A program made the position numbers and the translations under genes. A stretch of DNA of 64,000 bases from Elysia chlorotica. Lineage: Eukaryota; Mollusca; Gastropoda; Plakobranchidae. The notes under the pieces were generated by a model. The model searched no databases. It saw only the letters and a list, made by a program, of their open reading frames with translations, and was not told the origin of the DNA. Shown here in pieces: positions 35,607 through 48,315 of this stretch. Each line of letters starts with the position of its first letter. Position 1 is the first letter of the stretch. The DNA lies in contig RQTK01000005.1 of the NCBI GenBank assembly GCA_003991915.1, positions 1,346,535-1,410,534 on the forward strand, given 5' to 3'.

Positions 35607-36402
35607 ACAGAAGAAAGTGGCACCAGAAAAACGAACATTTTAGTTCTATTCACGGCTGATGCAGTCTTGCAAAATAAGAAGAAAAATTAAGTTACAAGTT
35701 TCTAATAAGGGAAAAGCGATAACGTTGGGAGTAATTTTTTCTACATCATATTTGAAAATATAGCTTTAAAACACAGAAGATAAACGATACAGAATTGTTG
35801 AAAACGGACAATGAGTGCTTCAGGTATTTTGTACCTTTAAGTGCCTAAAACTATGTTTTTGTACACATGGCACAGAGAGTTTGAGGGATACATTCTGAAG
35901 TGAAGGCGCGGACAAGAATTAATAATTGTGTTTGTGGTAGTGAGGACAAGGCGTGAAATATGGGAGGCTTCAAATTGTGGTCTGGAGTTAAAGAGCACGC
36001 CGGGGTCTAATGAGTAAGCGCTGTAGCTGTCAGATCCTGTCAAATGCTGTTATTAAGATGAGCGTAAGTCCCTGGCCCTAGCCTAGCATTACAGCGGACC
36101 TCAATCGCTGATCGCTAATAGTGTCTGGTAGTTGAGAAACCCTCTCTCATCGTGCTGTGCTCTGAGACGATTGCTAAATGCGTTTGTTGTTTTTTTTTTT
36201 GTTTTTTTTTGTTTTTTACCATTTTTTTACTTTGCGATGATAACAAGGAGTTCTAATCTAACTACATCTCTTAGACTGTAGTTTCTTTTAAAATGGAGGT
36301 TATGTTCAATTCGATTTGGTAAACGAGCGACCATTCAGGTCGGCATGACATAAGTCGCTCTGAAGCAATAAGTTCTTTAAGTTGGAGGTTTTTGAGTGAC
36401 AC

Positions 36403-36482
<80 letters not shown>
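36403..36482. repeat. (CT)n microsatellite
   Basis: Pure CT run of about 80 bases. Confidence 0.95.
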
Positions 36483-36486
<4 letters not shown>

Positions 36487-36815
36487 TCCGCGCTTCTCCC
36501 ACTACTCCACTCGCTCTCCCTTTGTCTTTCTCGGTAACACCATTCAAAAATCCTTTTTTTTCTTAACTCTCTAATTTTCATTCGCTTTATCTTTTACTTC
36601 CCCTCGCTCTTTTCCTTTCTGACACCCTAGCGCACCCCTCCCCTCCCTCACCTTTTTTTCCTTCACACAAGTTCCCTTCTCCCTCCCCCGCTCGCCCCCA
36701 CCCCCCCCCTCACCTTTTTTCCTTCGAAAATAACCAAAAAAAGATAATACGAAAACGAAAAAAAAACATTGTAAATTAAATGAATGTTATACTTTTCATC
36801 TCTCCCCCTCTCCCT

Positions 36816-36818
<3 letters not shown>

Positions 36819-36891
<73 letters not shown>

Positions 36892-36894
36892 CCC

Positions 36895-36984
<90 letters not shown>
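36819..36984. repeat. (CT)n microsatellite, interrupted once
   Basis: About 165 bases of CT broken by a C/T-rich interruption near 36885-36900. Confidence 0.95.
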
Positions 36985-36987
<3 letters not shown>

Positions 36988-37009
36988 CTTTTGTGTAGAT
37001 ATCGAAAAA

Positions 37010-37625
37010 CTCATGGTCAAAACGACAAATTTAACTATGTTAGGCTCAGAGAAGAATATAAAACTCTCTTAAAGTAGAAAACATATCTCTACTCCTCTTC
37101 CAAGATACCACATTAAAGAACTCATCTAATTTCTGGAAGAAGATCAAATTCATAAACCTAGACAAGATACCCAAAATAACGTAAAAAAAGGATCAGTGGT
37201 GCATATTCTTAAAAGGCATATTTCAATCAAATACTACAAGACCACCGATCTGCTCGGAGGCATCAACTCCTTTATACTTAGATGCAGGGGCGCATATTGA
37301 AGACCTTAACAAAGACATAGAGGAATTCGAAGTAAGGGCCGCTATAAAATGGGTTAACCCTGGCAAATCTATCATTGTTCCAATACTTAAGAAACATGAT
37401 ATTAACACATACAATAGCTATATACCTATGTCGTAGACTTCTTTAGTATTTAAAGTATACAGTTGCATCATTAATACCATCGACCACATAATTATTTACC
37501 CTCTATGCCATGATAATGAAACAGTTTGCGAAAGACAGAAAACTGTACGTTGAATCGAAAGGGGGTCACGGGAAAACTATTAGATGTCATTAAAGGAATA
37601 TACAATCCCGTTTCATCAGAAGTAA
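37010..37625 (+). mobile_element. Decayed LINE reverse transcriptase relic
   Basis: In shifting plus-strand frames the translation recalls the region before and inside a LINE reverse transcriptase: FNYVRLREEYKTLLK, LDAGAHIEDLNKDIEEFEV, AIKWVNPGKS and GKLLDVIKGIYNP. It has several frame changes and stops, so it is an old, dead copy. It lies next to a long (CT)n run. Confidence 0.55.
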
Positions 37626-37879
37626 AAAATAACTAATGATTACGCCACATGTACTCTGAGTTGCGCTGGCGGGGAGTCAGAATGGCGTATTACACCAGTC
37701 GGATCGAGTTCGGTGATGACGCCTTGCGTTGTATTTTTCCCTCTGTGCCGACTATTCTGCCTAGATTCTATATTCATTCTGTTTCACCAGAAAACGGTCT
37801 GATCGGACCGTCCAATTCTCTGCCAAAAAGCCTTTCTGTTTTTACAAAGCGTTCAAATAGGGATGCAGTAAACACACTA

Positions 37880-38135
37880 ATTATGTTCATCAAGTACTGT
37901 GCTTTGGGGCGTTTGCAACCATGCGATCCATCACTGCTTTCAGCGCTTCAGTCACCCTCCGTACAGCTATTTTGATAGTCCGTCCTTTTTTTCTCGATGT
38001 TTTCCCCTGCTGCGCTTCCCTCTAATAATTCTAGTTTTCATAGATGTTTCAGCTTTTCTCTTGTCATCACATGTCCATAGACTGCTTTCATTGTCTGCAA
38101 ACTTGGTTTTGCGTGTGATTTTCTAAGTGATGATA
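37880..38135 (-). mobile_element. Decayed LINE C-terminal relic, opposite orientation
   Basis: The minus strand gives RIIRGKRSRGKHREK, then DGLSK, then LYGG.VTEALKAV and DRMVANAPKHST in two frames. These match the C-terminal GKRSRGR.R.K..DGL...R.R..W..MVANA pattern common in molluscan LINE proteins. It is frameshifted and dead, and faces the relic at 37.0-37.6 kb. Confidence 0.55.
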
Positions 38136-38139
38136 TTTA

Positions 38140-39385
38140 TTTCAATGTTGTTCTGTCCGTCACTTGAGGTTAAATACCCAAACAATTTGTATTCGTTGCG
38201 CTGTCGACTTTCATTCCTTTGATAAAATATTTATCCCAACTGGTGACCATTACTTCTGTCGTTTTACTATTGCCAGTCATTTCATTCGGCTCTCTTCTCC
38301 AACAATAACCCTGATCCTCTGCCAGTCTCTTTCACTATTTGTTTGTAGATCGTTATCACCATATATTGTTCTCTATAGGAATTTTACTGGATGTGTCAGC
38401 TTAGACACAGGTCATGGTATTCTCACCCTGTCTATGCGTGGCAGCATGGGATATTGCCAGGCGTTACTCTCGACACCCGCCAGCGATGGAGCTGAGCATC
38501 TGAATTTTAAACGTTAAGAAGCAAAACAAAAACCAGCTTTGAGAAAAAAATCTCAATGTCACCGTAATATCATTAGGAATGAAAATAGCCCCTTGGCATT
38601 CTGACACACACAGTTTCCACAGCACATTTTTCAATCTTGATGCAAGGACAAAGATAATAGTTAAGGAAAAAATCTCTTCTCATGTTTTGAGTATAGACTT
38701 GACAAAGTATTCATAGTAGTAAAAATGGATGTAACCTGTCTTTCACAAGATGACTATGATCGTAGAAAACTTTAAAGATAGTACCCAGAAGCAAACCGCA
38801 GCAAGCGAGATGGCTCTGCCAGTAGAAGGTGTAGCTGCTAATGAAGAAGACCCATATCGGATTCCAATCAGGCCACCATTTCTCGATATTGGTTTGATCG
38901 GTCTAATAGATATAGACTGTTATCGGGTGAGACAAAAGTCCTAGTTCACGCCAATCTGTCTCATTGAGGCAGCACAAGCAGTTATCAGATTTAATTCGTG
39001 GAACACTTACTCTAAATATTATAGTTGTTTTAGGTGTGCGTAAAGACCAACAACAATTGGTACTAGCATAGCAAAGTTCAGATTTTAGATAACACATCCA
39101 TTCTCTTGCAAAGACCAGATTCAAACACCTAGAGAACAAACCTCTAGATCGCATTGCTAGCACCTTGTTCTAAACCATAGACCCTCATGTCTCAGACTAA
39201 GACAAAACATGAAAAATACTTCATGTCTTATTTGTCAAACCAAAACAAAACAAATTGCGTTGCGGGTAAAGGTCACTGTTAGTTGTCAGTGCCACTAGAA
39301 CCTCTGATCTGATCTTAACACCCTGATAAAAGACTGTTATCTTTTATAGGTTACATGACCCACATTTGTATTTCCTGAGGAATCC
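38140..39385. other. No gene seen
   Basis: Mixed composition; an open frame at 38750-38944 has no supporting context. Confidence 0.35.
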
Positions 39386-39475
39386 CATACGGAGCGACTG
39401 AGATTCGAACTGCGGACCTTCTGCTGCTAGGAGTCCGGAGCACTACCGACTAAGCCATCTGGCAACGCTGACCGA
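39385..39475 (-). mobile_element. tRNA-like SINE head
   Basis: The minus strand reads AGATGGCTTAGTCGGTAGTG, an A-box-like start, and CGCAGTTCGAATCTCAG, a B-box/T-arm-like end, about 70 bases overall. The stems do not fold into a clean cloverleaf, so I call it a SINE head rather than a tRNA gene. Confidence 0.5.
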
Positions 39476-39539
39476 AAGACCCTTTGTATTAGAGGAGCTC
39501 TATCCTTGTTTTCCGTCTTCTCCGCTCCCTAGGAAGATC

Positions 39540-39745
39540 CTACTCACTCACTGACGTGTTAACGCGACAGAGCAGGAGCACCAGGACTCCTGTCTTCGCC
39601 GATCACATAATACTGACACCGAACCTACCAGTAGACGCCGCGAGCCAACAAACATATTTTGCCCGGTGGGCTCGAACTGCGACATCCCGAATGGAAGTAT
39701 AATGTCTAGCGCTTGCGCCAGCTCGATCCCCGGTGGCTCATGAAT
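39540..39745 (-). mobile_element. tRNA-derived SINE, reverse orientation
   Basis: AGGACTCCTGTCTTCGCCG, ATACTGACACCGAACC and the head GGGCTCGAACTGCGACATCC through GCGCCAGCTCGATCCC match the family body and a different tRNA-like head. The tail part is short. Confidence 0.65.
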
Positions 39746-40019
39746 CATTCATGCTAGCGCCACTCCGTATGTTGTTGTTTTTAATACACAGTTATCATCG
39801 TCTGTCAACGGGAGTACCCGCCTCCGCTGTGGCATCCGGGCAGACGGCCCGATGTTTACGGTCTGCTGGAATGAGGACGATAGTTCTCCGCTGTCTCGAA
39901 CGATTCAGGTGGAACTAATTTATCTTGAACTGCCCAGCCAGGCTCGCTGGTATTATCTTGCTCGCCATGAGAAAGTTTATTGCAGTATTGCAGTACATGT
40001 CCTCTAAACCTTGGGATAA

Positions 40020-40460
40020 CCTTAAGCTTATTTCGGTACACGACTTTATAAATTGGTGATTAGCGTCATGAGGTTGATGAATTCAGAACATATTTTTTAA
40101 ACCTTTAAATATTTTTCTTAGGAGCTTTGATTTCGGTACACGTACATTGTATTTTGAAACACTTCATGTGATAGTTGGCTTCAGTACATGTAATTTTAAA
40201 CCTTGTGTTTAGTGTGATCTAAAAGTAAATTTTAGTGCATTTCAAACTTTTCGGTAGTGTCATGAAAGACATAGTTGGAGTACATATTATAAAACTTTTC
40301 GGTAGTGTCATGAAAGACAACCGCAGTACATATAAGTGTTGAAATTAGTGGTCTACATGTGTTTTGAGCCACATTGATAGTCTGATAGGAGAAGAATGGT
40401 TTCGAAATAGGGAAACTATCGACCACCAAACGAAATAGGAAAATTATCGACCACCAAATG
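40020..40460. repeat. Degenerate local tandem repeats
   Basis: CTTTTCGGTAGTGTCATGAA recurs at 40248 and 40297, TTTCGGTACACG at 40030 and 40132, and CGAAATAGG.AAA.TATCGA at 40403 and 40431. There is no coding potential. Confidence 0.7.
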
Positions 40461-41481
40461 ACACTATTCGGCTATGATAAGTTTTACTGTGATCTTCAAA
40501 GGACTAGTATTATTTTTCCTTCAGTTTGGATGTTCAAATAACTACATTTTTCAACTTAGTCAACAAAAAGAAGACCGTGGGGCCCATAGGAATTTGTAAT
40601 GTACAATGGTGTCCTAGACAGAGATTAAAGCAATTTCAATAATATTGCCTTGAATGATACTTCTTATCCTGTGAAAGATAATCACATGTATATAAGGGTC
40701 CAGACAGGATTTCTGCTGTGACGAGGTTTTGCTTATTGCTTATGTTAAGACACGCTTACAGACTAATGCAGTATGACATTATATTGTAAGGGATAAACCC
40801 ACCTGCTGGTATTCTCTCCTCGTAATTATACAATGACATAAACGAGGATTGCAAATTTCCGAAATTTAGATCTAAGTTATTAATACAACTCTCGGAAACC
40901 GAAGCTACAAACTATTTGCTATTCCACAAGGATGCACTGTACGTAACTGAATCTTTGATAGTCGTCTGTGCCGCAAACCTATATATATATACGTTTGACA
41001 TTATAATGCAACCAACCAAACCAATGCATGAGAAGAGGCTGGCGGCATTTAGAGGATGCGACACAAACTTGGTATGCAGCAAGGGGTTGTTACTTAGGCA
41101 TCCACAGTGGATGCTGGCAAGAACAGTCCTCAACTGATCTTGTTTACGTATGTTCGTGAGTCATCAGCTGAGCCTGGTCACTGTACCTCCCCTAGAATGG
41201 TCTCGTAGCACTCCATTTTAAAGACTTCGTGACAGGAAGGCTGATGAGTTACTGGAGACGTCATAGTTTTCGCGATAGGTCATTGAGGTCAACCTGTACT
41301 GCGCATGTCAGGAGAAAAGTTCCGGTAGCTGAATGCAGGTGTTGTCAGCCATCCGTTAATTGGTTATGTAATTGTTGTATTCCAGCCTCAAGCTTTTCTT
41401 AGTTTTATTTAAACGAAACTCGATTTCTTGTAGCTAGTGGAATTTAATCTATATTCATGAATGTTTCCCGATTGCTTTTAC

Positions 41482-41628
<147 letters not shown>

Positions 41629-42325
41629 TGCTTTGCTCTTCTTTTTTTTTAGTTTCATGGTCAGAAGAGTTGATAATTGACTGCATTTTACAAGCTCCCA
41701 AAAAATAATGTCAACGACAGAGAATTCTTGTTGAAATTAAAATCTCGCCTGATCGTTTTAAAAAGTATTAAGTTAACGCGACAACAGTTCCTTTTTTACT
41801 GGCTTGTATAAAATAGACCTATAATATGCATTTTAAGATTCTATTTTACCTTCAAATTGTTTGTATTTATTTAGCAGTCCCTGCATCTCAACAAGCATGT
41901 GATAGAGCAGTCTGCTAATCACACACACAGCAAAAGGCTGCTGAGGGCCGGACGTGGAACTCTCTCAAGGATCTATGGGTAAAAAGCGGCACAATAAACT
42001 GAAGTCCCCGGATACTGGTAGTTTGTGTCAGTTGACATAAATGAGGGAAGACACATAAAACGGAATTAAGTCAGAGCAACCAGAAGTGAGGGGAAATAAT
42101 ATGTAAAAGCTCAAGGCAAGCACGGAATGAGTGCAAGAAAAAATAATTAATCATAGAGTCGTCACAAGCAGGGTGTGAGAGTTTGAGAACATGTTAATGT
42201 TAAAGAGAAATAAGGGGAAAGAGAGGCAGAGAAAGAGTTAGAGACAGAGAGAGGCAGAGATATAAAGATAGAGATTAATTCAGCTAGGGAGCTAGCGAGA
42301 TAGGGAGATGGATAGATCGAAAGAA

Positions 42326-42344
42326 AGAGAGAGAAAAGAGACAA

Positions 42345-42387
<43 letters not shown>

Positions 42388-42394
42388 AAGAGAT

Positions 42395-42461
<67 letters not shown>

Positions 42462-42462
42462 T

Positions 42463-42552
<90 letters not shown>
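42326..42552. repeat. (GA)n microsatellite, the longest dinucleotide tract here
   Basis: About 225 bases of GA with a few AAAG and ACAG interruptions. A purine-only strand of this length could form triplex DNA. Confidence 0.95.
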
Positions 42553-42554
<2 letters not shown>

Positions 42555-42670
42555 GGGCAGCGAGGACGAGAGAGGCTGATCTAAGTGAAGTCGTGTGAGG
42601 CACTTGAAAAGCGTCCAGCTGCTCCTCATCTTTATTGCGCCGCATCCTCTGTCCCATGTCAATGTAATAA

Positions 42671-42752
42671 CGTGTGTGTATGTGTGTATGTGTGTGTGTG
42701 TATGTGTGTATGTGTGTATGTGTGTATGTGTCTGTGTGTGTGTGTCTGTGTT
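42671..42752. repeat. (TG)n / TATG tract
   Basis: Alternating purine-pyrimidine GTGTGTATGTGTG repeat. Confidence 0.9.
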
Positions 42753-42899
42753 ATGTCGTGGCAAGAGCAACCTGGGTTTCTTTTCACTGAGACGCTGAAA
42801 GAAACGCGATTGGCAACAATTGTCCTGGCATGGAGCGTTGTTTTTGTTTTGTTTTTGTTTTTTTTATTTTATTTTAATCCTTTTCCTATATAAGATTGA

Positions 42900-44125
42900 A
42901 TTGTTTCCCCAAAGGTCGATGTATAGGACCACCAACCCTTCCCCCCGTCTTTAGCCTTACCCACCACCCTCTCTGTCCTTTTTTATCCGTGGAATTTTGT
43001 TTCCTTTTTTTTTTTCAAGAAAACAATCTTTATTGGTATGATTTATCTTATTTTAGTGGATTTTTTTCAACAGGATCAAACCTTGAACCAGAGATACAAC
43101 GCTTTACAGCCGGCTCATTGAATATTTACTGGAGGACCCAGTCACAAACGGCTGACAATTTTCTCACTCATTAGCATGTAATTATTGCGAGGCTGGGTGG
43201 TTGAAATTGGCTGCGCATGCGCCCTTGTTGTCCGGTATTTACCTGAGGCGGACATCTTTAAATCTTCTTGTTGGATTTGGCAAAACATGGCCGTGTGATG
43301 GAAAGATCTGTGTAATTATCTCCGCGCCCTCTATGTAGCCTATGAAAGCTATCTGGGAAAAGTATGTGCAAAGAGGATGAAATTTAGACGGTCGTCCACG
43401 CCATTTAAAAAAAAATGGGTACATGATCAACGGGGCACTACAACTACTTCCTCTTTGCACATACCACGCTAAATCTACATCTAAAATATTTTCTGAGTTG
43501 GTTTAGATCAATCCCAAAGTCGCCTAATTTTGCTCACTGGCTTCACAAAAAAACATTACTTCGCGGAAATGAAAATATGCAATCAGATCGATGAACGAAG
43601 TAATCATGAGGTTTTAACCAGGCATACGATCGCAGAACTCTCTTGGGAATTTTAAACCAAAGCAATATAAGCTTGTGAATAAATTTAAGAGGACTTGAAT
43701 TGTATATCAAAGAAAGTTTGGGAATCCAATCTTTGTGGGTTAAAACAAGATGAAGAAAAAAGAGAACGGAACAAAATTGCATGCACACTCCTAACGAAAT
43801 AATACATTATTGTTGGGTACAAAAAGTATAGTACGCCCTGTAGTAGTTACACTGACTTTTCAAACCGCGAGCAGCAAGACAAGCCTAGTAAAGAAAGTTT
43901 CGTCTGTGTGAGAGTATGTGTGTGCTTGGAGATTAAGTTGGAAGTCGAGGTAGATTTTAGTTAACTCGTGAAGCAATACCGTCCATAGAGATTGGTTGCT
44001 ACTTCTTCTACTCTTTAAAAAAAAAGAATATAAAAGTTCACAAACGGCAAAAAATTACAAATTGTCACTTTAAAGTATCTTATTGTTGAACGTGACCCAT
44101 AACTTCCGACAATGAGGAAAAACTC
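42900..44125. other. Receptor-gene intron, no exon seen
   Basis: Mixed sequence between the microsatellites and the junction array. Nothing coding is recognised. Confidence 0.4.
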
Positions 44126-45078
44126 TTTGTGGGGTGACATTGACTACAGTCGGTTGTGACCACACAAGCCAGCCTTACCTGTGACTGTCCCTCTTTGTGG
44201 AGTGACATTGACTACAGTCGGTGAGACCACACAAGAATCCAGCCTTACCCGTGACTGTCCCTCTTTGTGGAGTGACATTGACTACAGTCGGTGAGACAAT
44301 ACAAGCCAGCCTTACCTGTGACTGTCCCTCTTTGTGGAGTGACATTGACTACAGTCTTTGTGGAGTGACATTGACATGGAGCAATACAAGTCAGCCTTAC
44401 CTGTGACTGTCCCTCTTTGTGGAGTGACATTGACTACAGTCGGTGAGACCACACAAGAAGCCAGCCTTACCTGTGAGTGTCCCTCTTTGTGGAGTGACAT
44501 TGACTACAGTCGGTGAGCAATACAAGCCAGCCTTACCTGTGACTGTCCCTCTTTGTGGAGTGACATTGACTACAGTCGGTGAGACAATACAAGCCAGCCT
44601 TACCTGTGACTGTCCCTCTTTGTGGAGTGACATTGACTACAGTCGGTGAGACAATACAAGCCAGCCTTACCTGTGACTTTCCCTATTCCTAGAGTGACAT
44701 TGACTACAGTTGGTGAGACAATACAAGCCAGCCTTACCTGTGACTTTCCCTATTCCTAGAGTGACATTGACTACAGTTGGTGAGACAATACAAGCCAGCC
44801 TTACCTGTGACTGTCCCTCTTTGTGGAGTGACATTGACTACAGTCGGTGAGACCACACAAGAAGCCAGCCTTACCTGTGAGTGTCCCTCTTTGTGGAGTG
44901 ACATTGACTACAGTCGGTGAGACCACACAAGAAGCCAGCCTTACCTGTGAGTGTCCCTCTTTGTGGAGTGACATTGACTACAGTCGGTGGAGCAATACAA
45001 GCCAGCCTTACCTGTGAGTGTCCCTCTTTGTGGAGTGACATTGACTACAGTTGGTGAGACAATACAAGCCAGCCTTAC
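44126..45078 (-). repeat. Minisatellite of 67-70 bp carrying about 13 copies of the receptor exon's 5' splice site
   Basis: On the minus strand each unit reads CACAAAGAGGGACAGTCACAG then GTAAGGCTGGCTTGTATTG and a spacer with GACTGTAGTCAATGTCAC. The true exon ends GACACTCACAG before gtaaggctgg at 45079/45078. Thirteen further copies of CACAG|GTAAGG follow in the intron. Four of them (near 44470, 44873, 44943 and 45011) also keep the exonic CACTCACAG; most of the others have CAGTCACAG. One copy reads ACGGGTAAGG. Two copies carry a variant spacer (ATTCCTAGAG). Confidence 0.92.
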
Positions 45079-45245
45079 CTGTGAGTGTCTCCCACATGGC
45101 CTGGTTACATTGCACCCTGAGCTGCTCCAGGAGGATTATCAACTCCTTCTCGGAGGGCATCCTGGTCACGTGATCTCGCGTAGAGAGGCTACGTTCATCT
45201 GATTGGCTGGTCACCTGACAATATCCCTGGCGCTTGTGTATGTGT
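45079..45245 (-). CDS. Class B1 GPCR N-terminal ectodomain exon
   Basis: It encodes MPSEKELIILLEQLRVQCNQ then AMWETLT and the first base of a Gly codon. The donor is CACAG before gtaagg, phase 1. That phase and the sequence fit the exon at 26459, giving QCNQAMWETLT-GPGVPDGWCGM, with the amphipathic helix and first cysteine expected before the WD...CW core of a hormone-receptor domain. The left boundary is uncertain: acceptors CTCTCTGCAG (exon from 45245) and ATTGTCAG (exon from 45214) are both possible. No signal peptide is visible in this exon; it may lie in an upstream exon. Confidence 0.65.
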
Positions 45246-45429
45246 CTGCAGAGAGTTCACACGCGAGGCGTGACTTGCTCCTCTACTCAGTTGTACCCTG
45301 TACACGTCCGTTTTGTGTTACATGCTGCGACACAGGATTGTTTTTATCATAAGTAGACTGGAGTTAATACATTATTACACACATTGGTTTTCTCTTAACA
45401 CGAGAACATAGCAATATGTCCACACACAT

Positions 45430-45665
45430 TAATTTTCGTTTGTTCTTACGAGTACAGTGTGGTTAAATCCACCATACACAACGTTTGTTTTAACGATAAC
45501 ACAATAGTCCTATCTTATATAACACCATTTCGTTTATTCTTTCAAGTACAGAGTGGTTAAATCCATCATACACAACGCTTTGTTTAATAACGATTACACA
45601 ATAGTCCTATCATATATAACACCTTCGTTTATTCTTTTAACAATAGAGTGGTTCATAAATACACA
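45430..45665. repeat. Tandem repeat of about 103 bp, two to three copies
   Basis: TTCGTTTNTTCTTNCNAGTACAGNGTGG with TAAATCCANCATACACAACG and ACACAATAGTCCTATCNTATATAACACC is repeated at 45436, 45532 and partly at 45628. Confidence 0.8.
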
Positions 45666-47338
45666 CAATTTATTCTCAGATGTATTGGTATACAAAAACT
45701 AAGAATAGAACACTGAAAATGTTTCTCTGGCGTCAGGGGTAACCACAAGTCCAATATAGAAATCCTCTCTCAGCTGCAATCCATTTCAATGATAATTCGT
45801 TTATTAATTTTTAAAGGGGTTATTCAGTAAATCTGTTTGAAGGGCTGCATTCTTTTGTGTGCCTTTTGGAATTTTACGAGATCCTTTCGTGCAACAACGT
45901 AATATTCCTTTTTTCTACACACCATCGGAAAGATATATGAATATTATCCTAAACAAAAAATTGCTGAAATTACTTCGGATCATAAACACCTCAAAGATAC
46001 ACCATAATTATATTGGTTATTTATTCGTCGGCAACTCGTTGAGCTGCCAGACAGATACCAAACAGCAAATCAAGGCATTTATACAAGTCAAAGTATATTG
46101 ACACCGATTCCCACTAGAACATCAAATGCAGCATCATTTGAGTTTAAACCCACCGCTTCGATATTAGAACCCGCACCCACACCCTCTTTTCCAGATAAAC
46201 AAGAGTCTAACATCAAAGATTGTGGTGGGGTTCCCTCCAAGCCTGGGGTGTGCAGCTTTCACACCGCAATAACCGCAATAAATCAAAGGGCAGCTGCTTG
46301 TTGCAGGCGCTAAGGGTTGAGCTTTCTGTCTCAATAGGCTGACAGAAATTTGTTGTAGAAATTAAATTTTGGTCAGTAAAGGAAACTTTAGCTCGATCAT
46401 CAATCTCAATGCAATTTTTACAACTTTTTTTTTCTTCAACTTACGATGGCAATGATATTGCTTCATTCTCTTTTCCAATTAAAAAATTCAACAAAAAACG
46501 TACTAAAGCACGATCGGAAGGGTGTTTTGACACTCTTAAGCTTTTTTTTTTTTTAATATTTTATTTCTAAACCGAATGACAATGAGTCATTTATTCATTT
46601 CTATTTTTGTTTTTATCCTCACCTTGCTTTATGCAATTTGAAGTTCAGTTTCTGAAACTAATGTTCGCAGTTGGTTGGGTTGGTGCGGTTGTTTTATTTT
46701 TCACATTCCTTCTGATTAGTGTATTTTATCAGCAGTTCCTATATCTTTCTCCGAATATTAATTTCGCAACTTATTAATATTATTATTTAGTTTATATCTT
46801 TTGAGTTAACTTCTTTTTCTTCTTTTTCTTCTTCTTCTACCGATGTTCAACCCCTGGGCCACCGCGCCCCCCGAAGAAAAGGGCAATGCTACAGGTTTAC
46901 CGGTATGTGTACAATGATAATCACTAGCTGGGTTGGTTAGTTGAGTGACTGCGATCTAAATCAACAAAATTTAAAAGGCTCTGAAAATCCTGATGTTTTG
47001 ATACAATACTCTTTTTGTTTGTTAGTAGTTGTTGCTGTTCTTGTTTTGTTTTTTTTGGTTATATTGTTGTTGTTGCTGTTGTTGTTGTTTGTTTGTTGGT
47101 TGTTGTTTTTTTTTGTTTGGGTTTTTTGTATTTTTGTTTTTTGTTGGGTGTTTTTGTTTTTTTCTTTTTGATTTTTTTAAGGGAGGGGTATTATAATGGT
47201 GACGATGTGTGTATGTGTGTGTGTGTGGGTCGGTGGGGTACCATTTGATCAAGATAAGCGCTTTCGGTACACCCAGTAAAAATTAAAATCATATTGGCTG
47301 TAACATACGTTAAGAAGACAGAATTTTAACGAAGCGCT

Positions 47339-47377
<39 letters not shown>

Positions 47378-47685
47378 TTCCCCCTCGTCCCCAGTCTCTC
47401 TCTCTGGAAGCGAATCTCCACGGCGCTCCCGAAGAGAAAGCAGGGAGAAGGAAGAGCTTAATTTCTTATTGTATTACTTTTATGTTAGCGTACCACACGG
47501 GTTCAAAAACTTTTTACGTTGACCATTAAGTCAAGTGTCAGGAATGTGTTCCGTCCTTACTCTGCCCGCCCCCGTTCCCCCACGTACGCACAGAAACTGA
47601 TAGACCTGAGCTCTGAGTCCAGCCACTTCTTCCCCCCCCCCCCCAAACCTGTCTACAATGTCCTATCTTATGTTTAAAATACTCT
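45666..47685. other. Non-coding, low-complexity tracts
   Basis: AT-rich, with T/G-rich sequence at 47030-47160, a GT tract at 47208-47228 and (CT)n at 47343-47373. No exon is supported. Confidence 0.45.
46845..46882 (-). mobile_element. SINE head fragment
   Basis: CCGATGTTCAACCCCTGGGCCACCGCGCCCCCC matches the head end of the SINE at 60.5 kb. It is only about 35 bases long and lies between TTC-rich and unrelated sequence. Confidence 0.55.
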
Positions 47686-47859
47686 AAATCTTCAGCATTT
47701 TAGAAATGAGATAGGGCATCATATAACGAGTCCAGCTACTTGCTGTTGTGGCCTCCAGTCCGCTCAGACCAGGTTTCTGGGCCACAGCAGACCAGAGAGT
47801 GACCCGTCGAGATGCTCCTGGGGTTGATAGAGTAGGCGGCGCTGAGAGGATCCAGGCAA

Positions 47860-48000
47860 TGATTCCGAGTCCTGATTGACGAGTCGCCCTTTGTTTCCGA
47901 TCGAACCAGTCCACCTAGTGATTCCGAGTCCTGATTGACGAGCCGCCCTTTGTTTCCGATTGAACCAGTCCACCAAGTGATTCCGAGTCCGCTTTGATCA
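47860..48000. repeat. 59-bp tandem repeat, about 2.4 copies
   Basis: GATTCCGAGTCCTGATTGAC with GAGTCGCCCTTTGTTTCCGA and TGAACCAGTCCACC is repeated at 47869, 47919 and 47979 (last copy partial). The next block to the left (47750-47860) is GC-rich and open on the minus strand, so an unrecognised exon cannot be excluded. Confidence 0.8.
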
Positions 48001-48019
48001 GAATCAAACATGTCGGAAT

Positions 48020-48315
48020 AAAAAAGAAGAGTCCAGACTAGGAGTTGAACTCGAGTTCATGATCGTGATTGTCGGACTCGGGTTTGATTTCGCGATCGTT
48101 TTCCGATATGGACTCGCACTCAAACTTGTCGAAAGAGAGTCCCAATAAAAAAGAAGAGTCCAGACTCGGTGTTGAACTCGTGATCATGATCATGATCGTC
48201 GGACTCGGGTTTGATTTCGCGATCGTTTTCCGATATGGAATCGCCCTCAAACTTACAGAGAGAGAGTCCAGGCCACTGATTGCTGTTAATAGAAACCTGA
48301 GGTCCAGACTCAAAC
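48020..48315. repeat. Tandem repeat of about 120 bp, 2.5 copies
   Basis: AATAAAAAAGAAGAGTCCAG, TCGGACTCGGGTTTGATTTC and GCGATCGTTTTCCGATATGG are repeated at 48017 and 48145. GAGTCC/GGACTC words recur in both this and the preceding array, suggesting a shared origin. Confidence 0.85.

Noticed and set aside
39385-39475. tRNA gene on the minus strand
   Set aside because: A and B boxes are present but the arms do not pair into a proper cloverleaf, and similar heads occur in the SINEs of this window.
42162-42770. Ser/Leu and Arg/Glu repeat proteins of 96-202 codons
   Set aside because: They are a (GA)n tract and its complement, as at 36.4, 36.9, 27.5 and 18.6 kb.
44221-45214. Open frames of 60-78 codons on both strands over the 68-bp array
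   Set aside because: They are read-through of the junction minisatellite; only the part from 45079 onward has receptor character.
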